Shown here: positions 43,903-52,308 of the stretch, one piece after another
Layout of the letters: every line of letters begins with the position of its first letter
Position numbering within the stretch: position 1 is the stretch's first letter
NCBI GenBank assembly: GCA_009773375.1
Contig: WRPH01000001.1
Coordinates: forward strand, 184,351-248,350
Reading direction: 5' to 3'
Source of the DNA: Paracoccaceae bacterium
GTDB lineage: Bacteria > Pseudomonadota > Alphaproteobacteria > Rhodobacterales > Rhodobacteraceae
Length of the DNA: 64,000 nucleotides
Notes under the pieces: model-generated
What the model was told of the DNA's origin: nothing
Databases searched by the model: none
The model's input: the letters and a program-made list of their open reading frames with translations, nothing else
Translations under genes and position numbers: made by a program

Positions 43903-45107
43903 GCTTTCAGCAAGGCTTTCATCTCGGTGGCCGGGTCGGCCAAGGCGGCTTTTGATGGAGATTTTCCCTGCTCAATCAGGCGCTTACCCACCATGTAAGC
44001 GCGCGGATCGTTCATCGCATCGACGGCCAGCAGGGTGTCGGCCTTGAAATACCAGAAGCTGACGCTGTCGCCATCCGGCCCGCGTGTGACGATGTTGTCA
44101 TAGCCGGTATTCAGCCCCGCGATCTGCAGTTTGCAGTCATACTGGTCCGACCAGAACCATGGCTTGGCATCATAGGGCATGGCCGCGCCGAGGATGTTTT
44201 CGGCAACGATTTCAGCTTGATCAATGGCGTTGCCCACCGATTCAAGCCGAAGCCGACCCCCCCGCCACGGAAAGCTGGCGCAATCGCCCGCCGACCAGAT
44301 ATGCGGGTCCGAGGTGCGGCCGTGTTCATCGGTCTTGATGCCATTTTCAATCTGAAGCCCGGCAGCCTCGGCCAGTGCGGTGCCGGGCAGAATGCCGACG
44401 CCCGCGATGACGAAATCGGCAGGCAGCTCGGTGCCATCAGACAGGCGCACGCCATTGACGCGGGTGTCGCCCAACAAACGCTCCAGCCCGGTGGATTCGA
44501 GAATTTTCACCCCATGCGCGCTGTGCAGATTGCGGAAATAATCGCTGGTTTCCGGGGCCGCGATGCGCTGCAAAATCCGCGGAGCCATTTCCAGCACCGT
44601 CACATGCAGCCCCAGTTTCGATGCAACCGCAGCCGCTTCCAGCCCGATATAGCCGCCGCCAACGATCACCAGTTGCCGGCCTGCCACGAATTCTGCCTTC
44701 ATCGCATCGACGTCGGCCAAGGTGCGCACGGTGTATACGCCTGCCAGATCGCCCCCCACGGCGGCGGGCAAACGGCGCGGATAGGACCCGGTCGTCAGGG
44801 CCAGTTCATCATAGGCGATCACCTCGGTTCCGACCGTCACGGTCTTGGCCTGCGGGTCGATCGCCGTCACTTTCTGCCCCAGTTTCAAGGTGATGGCATT
44901 GTCGGTATAAAACTCTGCCCCGCGCAGCCACAGGCGCTCTTCCTCCATCTCGCCCATCAGGTAGGCCTTCGACAGTGGCGGCCGCTGGTAGGGCGGCGCG
45001 GGTTCTTCGCCAATCAGCGTGATCGCGCCCTGATGCCCCATGGCGCGCAGTTTTGCCACCAGCGCGGCCCCGGCCTGCCCCGCCCCAATCACAACCACAT
45101 GCGTCAT
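43899..45107 (-). CDS. FAD-dependent ferredoxin/rubredoxin-type reductase
   Basis: A 402-residue pyridine nucleotide-disulfide oxidoreductase family protein. The FAD-binding motif is HVVVIGAGQAGAALVAKLRA near the start and the NAD-binding motif LVIVGGGYIGLEAAAVASKL at about residues 145-164; the PPYQRPPLSKAYL segment is typical of ferredoxin reductases of P450 and dioxygenase systems (rhodocoxin or putidaredoxin reductase type). It would pass electrons from NADH to a small iron-sulfur protein. No ferredoxin, P450 or oxygenase gene is adjacent, so the partner is elsewhere. It is divergent from the peroxiredoxin with 79 bp between. Confidence 0.9.
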   Translation of the reverse strand: MTHVVVIGAGQAGAALVAKLRAMGHQGAITLIGEEPAPPYQRPPLSKAYLMGEMEEERLWLRGAEFYTDNAITLKLGQKVTAIDPQAKTVTVGTEVIAYDELALTTGSYPRRLPAAVGGDLAGVYTVRTLADVDAMKAEFVAGRQLVIVGGGYIGLEAAAVASKLGLHVTVLEMAPRILQRIAAPETSDYFRNLHSAHGVKILESTGLERLLGDTRVNGVRLSDGTELPADFVIAGVGILPGTALAEAAGLQIENGIKTDEHGRTSDPHIWSAGDCASFPWRGGRLRLESVGNAIDQAEIVAENILGAAMPYDAKPWFWSDQYDCKLQIAGLNTGYDNIVTRGPDGDSVSFWYFKADTLLAVDAMNDPRAYMVGKRLIEQGKSPSKAALADPATEMKALLKA

Positions 45108-45186
45108 GCCCGCCTCCCTCTGGTCGAATGTTCGGCGCGAGCCTATATCCCAAGGCTAAGGAAACGCAACGCGAGAGGGATATGTT

Positions 45187-45675
45187 ATGACGATTTCTGT
45201 AGGGGCCAAGTTGCCCGACGCCAATTTGCAGGTGATGGGCGAGAATGGTCCGGAAGCTGTCACGCTGGCGCCGAAACTGGCCGGGCGGAAGGTGGTGATC
45301 TTTGGCCTGCCGGGGGCCTATACCGGCACCTGCACTACCGCGCATTTGCCCAGCTTTATCCGCACCCGTGAAAAATTCGCGGCGAAGGGCGTGGATGAGG
45401 TGATCTGCATAGCGGTTAATGATGCCTTTGTTCTGAAAGCTTGGGGCGAAAGCACCGGGGCTACGGCGAAAGGGATTACACTTCTGGGCGATGTGGACGC
45501 CAGCTTTACCAAAGCAATGGGGATGGAGTTTACCGTTCCGAGCATCGGTTTCTTTGATCGGGCGAAGCGCTATGCGCTCTATGCCGAAGATGGCGTGGTG
45601 AAGGTGTTGAACCACGGTCAGGAAACGGGCGCCTGCGAAATCTCGGGCGGCGAGGCGCTGCTTGAGCTGATCTAA
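45187..45675 (+). CDS. Peroxiredoxin (Prx5 type)
   Basis: A 162-residue peroxiredoxin. The peroxidatic cysteine is C49 in GLPGAYTGTCTTAHLPSF, matching the P-x-x-x-T-x-x-C pattern. Later segments ISVGAKLPDANL and SFTKAMGMEFTVPSIGFFD fit the Prx5/PMP20 group. It reduces hydrogen peroxide and organic hydroperoxides in the cytoplasm, probably with glutathione or glutaredoxin as reductant; no fused glutaredoxin is present. GAGAGGG lies upstream of the start. It converges on phhB. Confidence 0.94.
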   Translation: MTISVGAKLPDANLQVMGENGPEAVTLAPKLAGRKVVIFGLPGAYTGTCTTAHLPSFIRTREKFAAKGVDEVICIAVNDAFVLKAWGESTGATAKGITLLGDVDASFTKAMGMEFTVPSIGFFDRAKRYALYAEDGVVKVLNHGQETGACEISGGEALLELI

Positions 45676-45684
45676 GGCAGCCCG

Positions 45685-46053
45685 CTAAGCCTGCCGGTTT
45701 GCCCTGACTTCGCACAGGCAGGAAATCGGTTCGGAGTGGTCGCGGATAACCGTGGCCTCTCCGGCCGATTTGTCCATCAGGCGGGCAAGGCTGATGTCCA
45801 GTGCCGAAAGGCCGTTGCAATCGTGGGTGATCAGCGTCACGTCGACGATGTTGTATTTGTTCGACCATTCCGGGTGATGGTTCAGCTTTTCTGCGGCCAG
45901 GGCACAGCGGGTCATAAAGCCCCAAGCCTCGGAAAAGCTCTTGAATTTCCACACCTTGCGGATGGCATCTTGCCCCGGCACAGCAGCCCAGCCGGCTTCG
46001 CCAAGGGCAGGCAACTGCGCCGCACGGTCGGAAGCATTCAGCAGATCGGCCAT
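45685..46053 (-). CDS. phhB: Pterin-4a-carbinolamine dehydratase
   Basis: A 122-residue enzyme. The active-site region [20 protein letters not shown] (HHPEW at residues 59-63) and the following [15 protein letters not shown] are diagnostic. It dehydrates 4a-hydroxytetrahydrobiopterin, recycling the pterin cofactor of aromatic amino acid hydroxylases. The protein is longer at the C-terminus than most family members, with an extra tail (about residues 97-122) of unknown meaning. Its start is 3 bases after the stop of a truncated GST frame. Confidence 0.93.
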   Translation of the reverse strand: MADLLNASDRAAQLPALGEAGWAAVPGQDAIRKVWKFKSFSEAWGFMTRCALAAEKLNHHPEWSNKYNIVDVTLITHDCNGLSALDISLARLMDKSAGEATVIRDHSEPISCLCEVRANRQA

Positions 46054-46056
46054 GGT

Positions 46057-46245
46057 TTATCCCCTCAACAACAAAGCATCATTCAGCGCGGGCACCTTGC
46101 CCATCGGGTTGATCGCCAGATAGTCCGCCGCTTTCATCGTGGTGCCAGACTCCACCACGCGGGTTTCGCAGGGCTGGCCGATGTCTTCAGGCATCCAGTG
46201 GGTCATGCGGCCCCGGCTTTGCGGATTTGTGTAGAATGTCAGCAT
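46057..46245 (-). pseudogene. Glutathione S-transferase remnant (N-terminal domain only, 62 aa)
   Basis: The frame encodes only the first 62 residues of a GST: MLTFYTNPQSRGRMTHWM at the start and the cis-proline region AINPMGKVPALNDALLLRG at the end, followed by TAA. A complete GST has about 200 residues with a helical C-terminal domain, which is missing, because phhB begins immediately after. This looks like an internal deletion that joined the gene start to phhB. Whether the short frame is translated, perhaps to couple phhB, is unknown. Confidence 0.75.
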
Positions 46246-46246
46246 G

Positions 46247-47392
46247 TTATTCCTCAGATGACACGCGGCGGAACGGGCCGTAGCTGGTCAACACCTCGAT
46301 TTCTTCATCGACGGCGCGACGCTCTTCGGCAAGATACCGCGCAACGGCGTCGCGGAAAGCAGGATTCGCGATGTAGTGCAGCGAATGCACCGGCGTGGGC
46401 AGATATCCGCGCGCCAGCTTGTGTTCGCCCTGCGCCCCCGCCTCGACCCGCGACAGGCCGTTGGCGATGGCCCAATCGATGGCCTGATAGTAGCACAGTT
46501 CAAAATGCAGACAGGGATGATCTTCGCTGCAACCCCAATAGCGGCCAAAAAGGGTGTCACGGCCGACGAAGTTCAGCGCCCCTGCCACCGGAGCGTCGCC
46601 ATTGAAGGCAAGCACCAACAGCACATCATTGCGCATCGTGCGGTGGATTTCATCGAAGAACGCGCGGGTCAGATAGGGCGTGCCCCATTTGCGCGACCCA
46701 GTATCCTGATAAAATGCCCAGAACGCATCCCAATGCGCCGGTTCAATCTGATCGCCGGTCAGCGCGCTGATGCTCAGGCCACTGGCGCGGGCGGTGTCAC
46801 GTTCCTTGCGGATCATCTTGCGCTTGCGGCTGGACAGGTCGTTCAAGAAGCCTTCAAAGGTGGCGTAGTTCCGATTTTCCCAATGAAATTGCTGCGTGAT
46901 CCGGTGCAGAAGGCCGTGCTTACCGGCCAAGGCAAGCGCCTCGTCTTCGGTGCAAAAGGTGATGTGCAGCGACGATAGATCGTTCTGCTCGGTCAATGCG
47001 ATGGCCGCCTTTAGCAAGGGCTCGCGCAAGCTGGGGTCGCACAAAAAGCGGCGGCCGGTGGCGGGGGTGAACGGCACCGCTGCTTGCAGTTTCGGGTAAT
47101 AGCGCCCGCCCGCCCGTTGCAGCGCTTCGGCCCAGCCGTGATCGAAGATGTATTCGCCCTGGCTGTGGGATTTCACATATAGCGGCAGCGCGGCGACGGC
47201 GGTTTTATCGCGCAGGATCAGCGGGTGTGGCGACCAGCCGGTGCCTTTGCCGGTGGAGTGTGACACCTCCAGCGCGGTCAAGAAGCGGTGGGTTGTAAAC
47301 GGGTCAATCGCGCGGCCAGCCTCGGGGCAGGCCAGCGCATCCCATTCTGTGGCGGCAATATCGGCCATGCTGGTCAAGAGCGTTGCTTGCAT
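46247..47392 (-). CDS. GNAT/FemAB-like acyltransferase (COG3146 type)
   Basis: A 381-residue protein of the family once called peptidogalycan biosynthesis protein. Segments such as DHGWAEALQRAGGRYYPKLQ and SSRKRKMIRKERDTARASG are characteristic, and the C-terminal half has the double-GNAT look of FemAB-like enzymes (DVLLVLAFNGDAPVAGALNF). It may transfer an amino acid or acyl group, but no substrate is established. It begins the minus-strand group above the GST remnant and ends one base before that frame starts. Confidence 0.85.
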   Translation of the reverse strand: MQATLLTSMADIAATEWDALACPEAGRAIDPFTTHRFLTALEVSHSTGKGTGWSPHPLILRDKTAVAALPLYVKSHSQGEYIFDHGWAEALQRAGGRYYPKLQAAVPFTPATGRRFLCDPSLREPLLKAAIALTEQNDLSSLHITFCTEDEALALAGKHGLLHRITQQFHWENRNYATFEGFLNDLSSRKRKMIRKERDTARASGLSISALTGDQIEPAHWDAFWAFYQDTGSRKWGTPYLTRAFFDEIHRTMRNDVLLVLAFNGDAPVAGALNFVGRDTLFGRYWGCSEDHPCLHFELCYYQAIDWAIANGLSRVEAGAQGEHKLARGYLPTPVHSLHYIANPAFRDAVARYLAEERRAVDEEIEVLTSYGPFRRVSSEE

Positions 47393-47455
47393 GATCCGCC
47401 TGCTGGGTTTCGGGATTTTACGACTGAGATGATGATGGAGCCGTCTTGCCCTTCG

Positions 47456-48229
47456 TCAAGCCGAGAAGGCGGCGGGGTAGGCTTCAAAGGTGATGTTCTG
47501 CGCAACCTCGCGGGCTTTGGCCTCGGCTTCGCGGTTGCGAATGGTCCAGCACAGGATCGCGGCACCTTGGGATTTCAGCTCGGCCACGCGGGGACGGGTC
47601 AGGTCGGCGGCCTCGTGGCTGATGAAACTGGACTGGGTGCGGTCGTAATCGGGGATCAGACGCAGCCGGTCGCAGGTTTGCGGCGACAGCGGGGCCCAGT
47701 CTGTCGGATCGTAGGCCGAGGTGGTCAGCCCGCGCGGGGTCTGTGGGGCTAGCCGGGCCATGCGGGCGATGGCGTGCGGGTTGAACGACATCACCGCGAC
47801 CGGGCCGGGGTAGGTGGTGAGGGCCGCTGCCGTCGCAGCCTCCAGTCGGCCATCGGTTTCGGACATGCTGTCGGTCTGGTCTTTCAACTCGATCAGCAGC
47901 GGCACCTGCCCGGCGATCAGGGCAAGGATTTCAGTCAGCGTCGGGATGCTGTCATCGCTGTCGCGGAGTGGGATCTGCGACAGCGTGGCTGCAGTGTGAT
48001 CGCACAGCAGACCGGTGGCGTTGGTCAGCCGGTCCAGTGCTTCATCGTGAAACACCATCGCTACGCCGTCGCTTGAGAGTTGCAGGTCGATCTCGATGCC
48101 GTAGCCCGCTGCGATGGCTGCCTTTACCGCGCCGGGGGAATTCTCGGGGCGGTGCTGGCTGCGATCATGGTAGGCACGGTGGGCGAGAGGGACGCGCAGG
48201 AAAGCGGCGGGTAGCGGGGCGCGCATCAC
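47456..48229 (-). CDS. ugpQ: Glycerophosphodiester phosphodiesterase
   Basis: A 257-residue enzyme with the GDPD TIM-barrel signature: H17, E29 (HRPENSPGAVKAAIAAGYG), the E46/D48 pair in GIEIDLQLSSDG and H61 in MVFHDEALDRLTNATG. It hydrolyses glycerophosphodiesters to glycerol 3-phosphate and an alcohol, using a metal ion. No signal peptide is seen, so it is cytosolic and of the UgpQ type. The start overlaps the ridA-family stop by 4 bases, so the two are co-translated. Confidence 0.92.
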   Translation of the reverse strand: MMRAPLPAAFLRVPLAHRAYHDRSQHRPENSPGAVKAAIAAGYGIEIDLQLSSDGVAMVFHDEALDRLTNATGLLCDHTAATLSQIPLRDSDDSIPTLTEILALIAGQVPLLIELKDQTDSMSETDGRLEAATAAALTTYPGPVAVMSFNPHAIARMARLAPQTPRGLTTSAYDPTDWAPLSPQTCDRLRLIPDYDRTQSSFISHEAADLTRPRVAELKSQGAAILCWTIRNREAEAKAREVAQNITFEAYPAAFSA

Positions 48230-48687
48230 TTGATCTCGAAGATGGCTTCGATTTCCACTGCGACACCCAGCGGCAGCGAGACGGCGGACACGGCGGAGCG
48301 GGCGTGGCGGCCTGCATCCCCCAGCACGGCGACGAGGAAATCAGACGCGCCGTTGATCACCTTGGGTTGGTCGGTGAAATCGGCGGGGGAGTTGACGAAG
48401 CCGACCAGTTTCACCGCCCGCACCACGCGCGACAGGTCGCCGCCGCAGGCTTTCTTCAGCTGGGCCAGCAAAGAGATCGCGCAGGTTTTGGCAGCCTCGG
48501 CCCCGGCGGCGACATCAAGATCAGCGCCGACCTTGCCTTTGATCAGCCCTGCCGAAGTCTGGCTGATCTGGCCCGAGATGTGGACAAGATTGCCCACCAC
48601 CACGAAGGGCACATAGTTGGCGGCGGGGGCGGGCGCGTCGGGCAGGGTGACGCCGAGTTCGGCAAGACGGGTTTCGATGGTAGACAT
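48226..48687 (-). CDS. RidA family protein (YjgF/YER057c/UK114)
   Basis: A 153-residue protein of the RidA superfamily, in a longer subgroup. NYVPFVVVGNLVHISGQISQ is the usual core near residue 25-45, with VRAVKLVGFVNSPADFTDQP later. The canonical RidA arginine is found near residue 100-110 in many members; here the equivalent region is ARSAVSAVSLPLGVAVEIEA, compatible with but not proof of enamine deaminase activity. AGGAGG lies just upstream. It is co-transcribed with the GDPD gene. Confidence 0.88.
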   Translation of the reverse strand: MSTIETRLAELGVTLPDAPAPAANYVPFVVVGNLVHISGQISQTSAGLIKGKVGADLDVAAGAEAAKTCAISLLAQLKKACGGDLSRVVRAVKLVGFVNSPADFTDQPKVINGASDFLVAVLGDAGRHARSAVSAVSLPLGVAVEIEAIFEIK

Positions 48688-48864
48688 GGGGGCCTCCTGT
48701 CAGGGTTTGCAGCAGGCTAGCGAGGCGGGGGGCCGGGGGCAAGACTTGGATGTGTCCACATGTGGCGGATTGCCTGCGGTGTTTGAAATCAATGTGTTCC
48801 GCGATGTGCTTCACACAATCTTAACTTTTGTCGCAGGTTCTTACCCGGTGCCAACAGGCAGAAA

Positions 48865-49845
48865 TCAGGCGCGCAAGCCGCGTGGGCTTTGGCCGAATTT
48901 CGCCTTGAACGCGCGAGACAGTGCCGAGGCTGACGAAAATCCGCAGCGCAGCGCGACTTCGGCCAAGGGGTGACGGGTGTCGGTGATCATGCGGCGGGCG
49001 GCTTGCAGGCGCAGGCTTTGGCCATAGGCGGCGGGGGTCAGGCCGAGGTTTTCGGCAAAGATCTGTTCCAGCCTGCGGGGCGACAGCCCGACGGCGCGGG
49101 CGGTTTCGGCGCTGGTTTCGGGGCTATCCAGCAGCGACTCCATCCGGGCAATCGCCAAGGCGACGCGTGGGTCCAGCCTTGGGTCGGGCTTGGCGGGCGA
49201 GATTTGTGGTTCGTGCCCATCGCGGGCGGTGGTGATGAAGCTGGCGGCGGTTTGCAGCGCCAGGGCCGGGCCGTGGCGCGACCGGATCAGGTGCAGCATC
49301 AGATCGGCGGCAGGGGCGGCGCCGCCTGCGGTAAAGCGGTTGCGGTCGATGATGAAGCGATCCGGCACCACGTCAATCGCCGGGTGGGTGGCGGCAAAAT
49401 CCTCCAGATCCTCCCAATGCACGGTGGCTTTGTAGCCGTTCAGCAGACCCGCGCGGGCCAGCACCCACGATCCGGCGTCGATACCGCCCATCGCGGCAAA
49501 GCGCGGTGCCATGCGGGCAAGATCGCGGATCAACGGCTGCGTCGCGCCCTGCCACTGCTGAAACCCGGCGATGACCACCAGCGCATCGGCCCCTTCGGCA
49601 GCGGTCAGCGGGCCATGTGACGGCAGCTCGATACCGCAGGTCAGCGGCACCGCCTGACCATTGGGCGAGACGACGCGCCAACGGTAAAGCTCTGATCCCA
49701 GATGCCGATTTGCGGCGCGCAGCGGGTCGAGGGTGGAGGCGACTTCGAGGATTGACGCCTGCGGCAACACCAGTAGCGCCAAGGTCAGCGGCTGCGGCGA
49801 GGGCGCGAAAATCGGGGTGCTGAAAATTTCTGCGGATTTTGCCAT
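48865..49845 (-). CDS. GlxA/CdhR-type AraC family regulator (DJ-1 domain + AraC)
   Basis: A 326-residue regulator. The N-terminal DJ-1/PfpI-like domain (about residues 15-185, with GADALVVIAGFQQWQGATQP and GIDAGSWVLARAGLL) is followed by an AraC helix-turn-helix pair (about 225-320, including RRLEQIFAENLGLTPAAYG and EVALRCGFSSASALSRAFKA). This is the layout of CdhR, the carnitine regulator of pseudomonads. It is divergent from the BKACE and carnitine dehydrogenase genes, so control of that operon by carnitine or a product is likely. The ATG at 49845 gives the family length. Confidence 0.92.
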   Translation of the reverse strand: MAKSAEIFSTPIFAPSPQPLTLALLVLPQASILEVASTLDPLRAANRHLGSELYRWRVVSPNGQAVPLTCGIELPSHGPLTAAEGADALVVIAGFQQWQGATQPLIRDLARMAPRFAAMGGIDAGSWVLARAGLLNGYKATVHWEDLEDFAATHPAIDVVPDRFIIDRNRFTAGGAAPAADLMLHLIRSRHGPALALQTAASFITTARDGHEPQISPAKPDPRLDPRVALAIARMESLLDSPETSAETARAVGLSPRRLEQIFAENLGLTPAAYGQSLRLQAARRMITDTRHPLAEVALRCGFSSASALSRAFKAKFGQSPRGLRA

Positions 49846-49918
49846 GTTGGTTGCGTAAATCGTCAAGCGTGGCTTGGCAAGGCCGCTATGGTGACGGCAA
49901 CCGTTTAGGAGGATTCCC

Positions 49919-50833
49919 ATGCCCTTGGCCATGAACCGCGAAGTTTTCATCACCTGTGCCGTCACCGGATCGGGCGGCACGCAGGACCGCAGCCCGCATG
50001 TGCCGCGCTCGCCCGAGCAGATTGCGAAATCGGCGATTGATGCGGCGAAGGCCGGGGCGGCGGTGGTGCATTGCCATGTGCGCGACCCGGAAACCGGCAA
50101 GCCTTCGCGCGACGGGCGGCTTTATCGGGAAGTGACCGAGCGTATTCGGGATTCTGGAACCGATGTGGTGCTGAACCTGACGGCGGGGATGGGCGGCGAT
50201 ATTTACTTTGAAGGCTCGGAGGATATGGGCCGGATGGGGCCACGGTCTGACATGGCCGGGGCGACCGAACGCGTGGCGCATGTGGTCGATTGCCGGCCGG
50301 AGATTTGCACGCTGGATTGCGGCACGATGAACTTCAACGAGGCCGATTATGTGATGGTCAACACTCCCGGCATGCTGCGGGACATGGCCAAGCGGATGAC
50401 GGCGGCGGGGGTGCGGATCGAGATCGAGGCGTTTGACACCGGGCATCTGTGGCTGGCGAAAGAACTGGCGCGCGAAGGCGTGATCCCGGCACCGACGCTG
50501 GTGCAACTGTGCATGGGCGTGCCGTGGGGCGCGCCAGATGATCTGAACACCTTCATGGCGATGGTCAACAACGTGCCCGCCGACTGGCATTGGAGCGCCT
50601 TTGCGATTGGCCGCAACCAGATGCCTTATGTCGCGGCTTCTGTCTTGGCAGGCGGTAACGTCCGGGTCGGGTTGGAAGACAACCTGTGGCTGGATAAGGG
50701 CGTGCTGGCGACCAACGCGCAGCTGGTGGAGCGGGCGGTGACGATCATCAGCAATCTGGGCGCGCGGGTGATTACTCCGGCTGAAGTGCGGGCGAAGCTG
50801 AAGCTTGAGAAGCGGGCTCCGGTGGGGAAATGA
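49919..50833 (+). CDS. BKACE family enzyme, probable 3-dehydrocarnitine cleavage enzyme
   Basis: A 304-residue TIM-barrel enzyme of the beta-keto acid cleavage family (formerly DUF849). ITCAVTGSGGTQDRSPHVPR at the N-terminus and AGAAVVHCHVRDPETGKPS with a His pair for the Zn2+ site are typical. With acetyl-CoA it cleaves a beta-keto acid; in carnitine breakdown the substrate is 3-dehydrocarnitine and the products are acetoacetate and betainyl-CoA. The next gene makes that substrate, which strongly supports this assignment. TAGGAGG gives a strong ribosome site. The start overlaps nothing; the stop overlaps the next gene. Confidence 0.9.
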   Translation: MPLAMNREVFITCAVTGSGGTQDRSPHVPRSPEQIAKSAIDAAKAGAAVVHCHVRDPETGKPSRDGRLYREVTERIRDSGTDVVLNLTAGMGGDIYFEGSEDMGRMGPRSDMAGATERVAHVVDCRPEICTLDCGTMNFNEADYVMVNTPGMLRDMAKRMTAAGVRIEIEAFDTGHLWLAKELAREGVIPAPTLVQLCMGVPWGAPDDLNTFMAMVNNVPADWHWSAFAIGRNQMPYVAASVLAGGNVRVGLEDNLWLDKGVLATNAQLVERAVTIISNLGARVITPAEVRAKLKLEKRAPVGK

Positions 50834-52305
50834 GCATGACACGCAAAGCAGCGATCATTGGTGGTGGGGTTATTGGCGGCGGATGGGCGGCTCGGTTTTT
50901 GCTCAACGGCTGGAATGTTTCGGTGTTCGATCCCGATCCGCAGGCAGAGCGCAAGATCAGCGAAGTGATGGCAAATGCGCGGGCGGCTTTGCCGGCGCTG
51001 TCGGATGTGCCGATGCCTGCCGAGGGGGTGTTGTCTTTTGCCGCGACGATCACCGAGGCGGTGGAAGGGGCTGATTACATTCAGGAATCCGTGTCGGAAC
51101 GGCTGGATCTGAAACATCGGGTGTTCGCGCAGATCCAGCAATCGGCAGAGCTGGGCACGCCGATCGGGTCTTCGACCAGCGGGTTCAAGCCGAGTGAATT
51201 GCAGGAAGGCGCGGCCAATCCGGCGGTGATTTTCGTCGCCCACCCGTTCAACCCGGTGTATCTGTTGCCGCTGGCCGAAGTGGTGCCCTCGCCGAAATCT
51301 GATGCCACTGTCATTGAGAACGCCAAGAAAATCCTGCGCGAAATTGGGATGTTCCCGCTGCATGTGCGCAAGGAAATCGACGCCCATATCGCCGACCGTT
51401 TCCTTGAAGCGGTGTGGCGCGAGGCGCTGTGGCTGGTGAAGGATGGCATCGCCACCACCGAAGAAATCGACGAAGCGATCCGCATGGGCTTTGGTCTGCG
51501 CTGGGGCCAGATGGGGCTGTTTGAAACCTATCGCGTGGCGGGCGGCGAGGCCGGGATGAAGCATTTCATGGCGCAGTTCGGGCCGTGCCTGACCTGGCCC
51601 TGGACCAAGCTGATGGACGTGCCGGAGTTCAACGATGAGTTGGTCGATCTGATCGCGGGCCAGTCCGATGCACAATCCGGCCACCATACCATTCGGGAGC
51701 TGGAGCGTATCCGCGACAGCAACCTGATCGGCTTCCTGCGCGCGCTGAAAGATCGCAACTGGGGCGCAGGCAAGGTGCTGCGCGAACATGACGAGGCCCG
51801 CGCGGTGGCGTTCCATGCCGGGATTGATAGCGCGCCCAAAGCCGCACCTCTGGTGATGGCCCATATGCAGGTGCTGCCGGGCTGGATCGACTACAACGGC
51901 CATATGACCGAAAGCCGCTACTATTTCGCCAACTCGGAAACCGTGGATGCCTTCCTGCGGCTTATCGGGGCGGGGATGGATTATGTGGCGGCTGGCAACT
52001 CGTTCTATTCCGCCGAAACCCACATCCGGCATCTGGGTGAGGCCAAACTGGGCGACCGGCTGACTGGAACCATCCAGATCATCAGCGCTGATGAAAAACG
52101 TTTTCGCTCTTTCGTGCGGATCATGCGCGGCGACGAATGTGTTGCCACGATTGAACAGCTTTGCCTGCATGTGAACATGGCCACAGGCAAATCCGCCCCG
52201 GCCTCGGCCGAGGTCTGGGCCAAGCTGCACGCGATTGCCGAGGCGCACGCCAACCTGCCATTGCCCGAAGGCGCAGGCCGCGCGGTTGGCCAGAAGAAAG
52301 GGTGA
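50830..52305 (+). CDS. Carnitine 3-dehydrogenase fused to a betainyl-CoA thioesterase
   Basis: A 491-residue two-domain enzyme. Residues about 5-325 are a 3-hydroxyacyl-CoA-dehydrogenase-like Rossmann enzyme with the NAD loop AAIIGGGVIGGGWAARFLLN and QESVSERLDLKHRVFAQIQ, as in L-carnitine dehydrogenase. Residues about 337-480 are a hot-dog thioesterase with the D354 motif WIDYNGHMTESRYYF. The first oxidises carnitine to 3-dehydrocarnitine; the second should release glycine betaine from betainyl-CoA made by the BKACE enzyme. Such CDH-TE fusions are known in alphaproteobacteria. It overlaps the BKACE gene by 4 bases. Confidence 0.93.
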   Translation: MSMTRKAAIIGGGVIGGGWAARFLLNGWNVSVFDPDPQAERKISEVMANARAALPALSDVPMPAEGVLSFAATITEAVEGADYIQESVSERLDLKHRVFAQIQQSAELGTPIGSSTSGFKPSELQEGAANPAVIFVAHPFNPVYLLPLAEVVPSPKSDATVIENAKKILREIGMFPLHVRKEIDAHIADRFLEAVWREALWLVKDGIATTEEIDEAIRMGFGLRWGQMGLFETYRVAGGEAGMKHFMAQFGPCLTWPWTKLMDVPEFNDELVDLIAGQSDAQSGHHTIRELERIRDSNLIGFLRALKDRNWGAGKVLREHDEARAVAFHAGIDSAPKAAPLVMAHMQVLPGWIDYNGHMTESRYYFANSETVDAFLRLIGAGMDYVAAGNSFYSAETHIRHLGEAKLGDRLTGTIQIISADEKRFRSFVRIMRGDECVATIEQLCLHVNMATGKSAPASAEVWAKLHAIAEAHANLPLPEGAGRAVGQKKG

Positions 52306-52308
52306 GCC

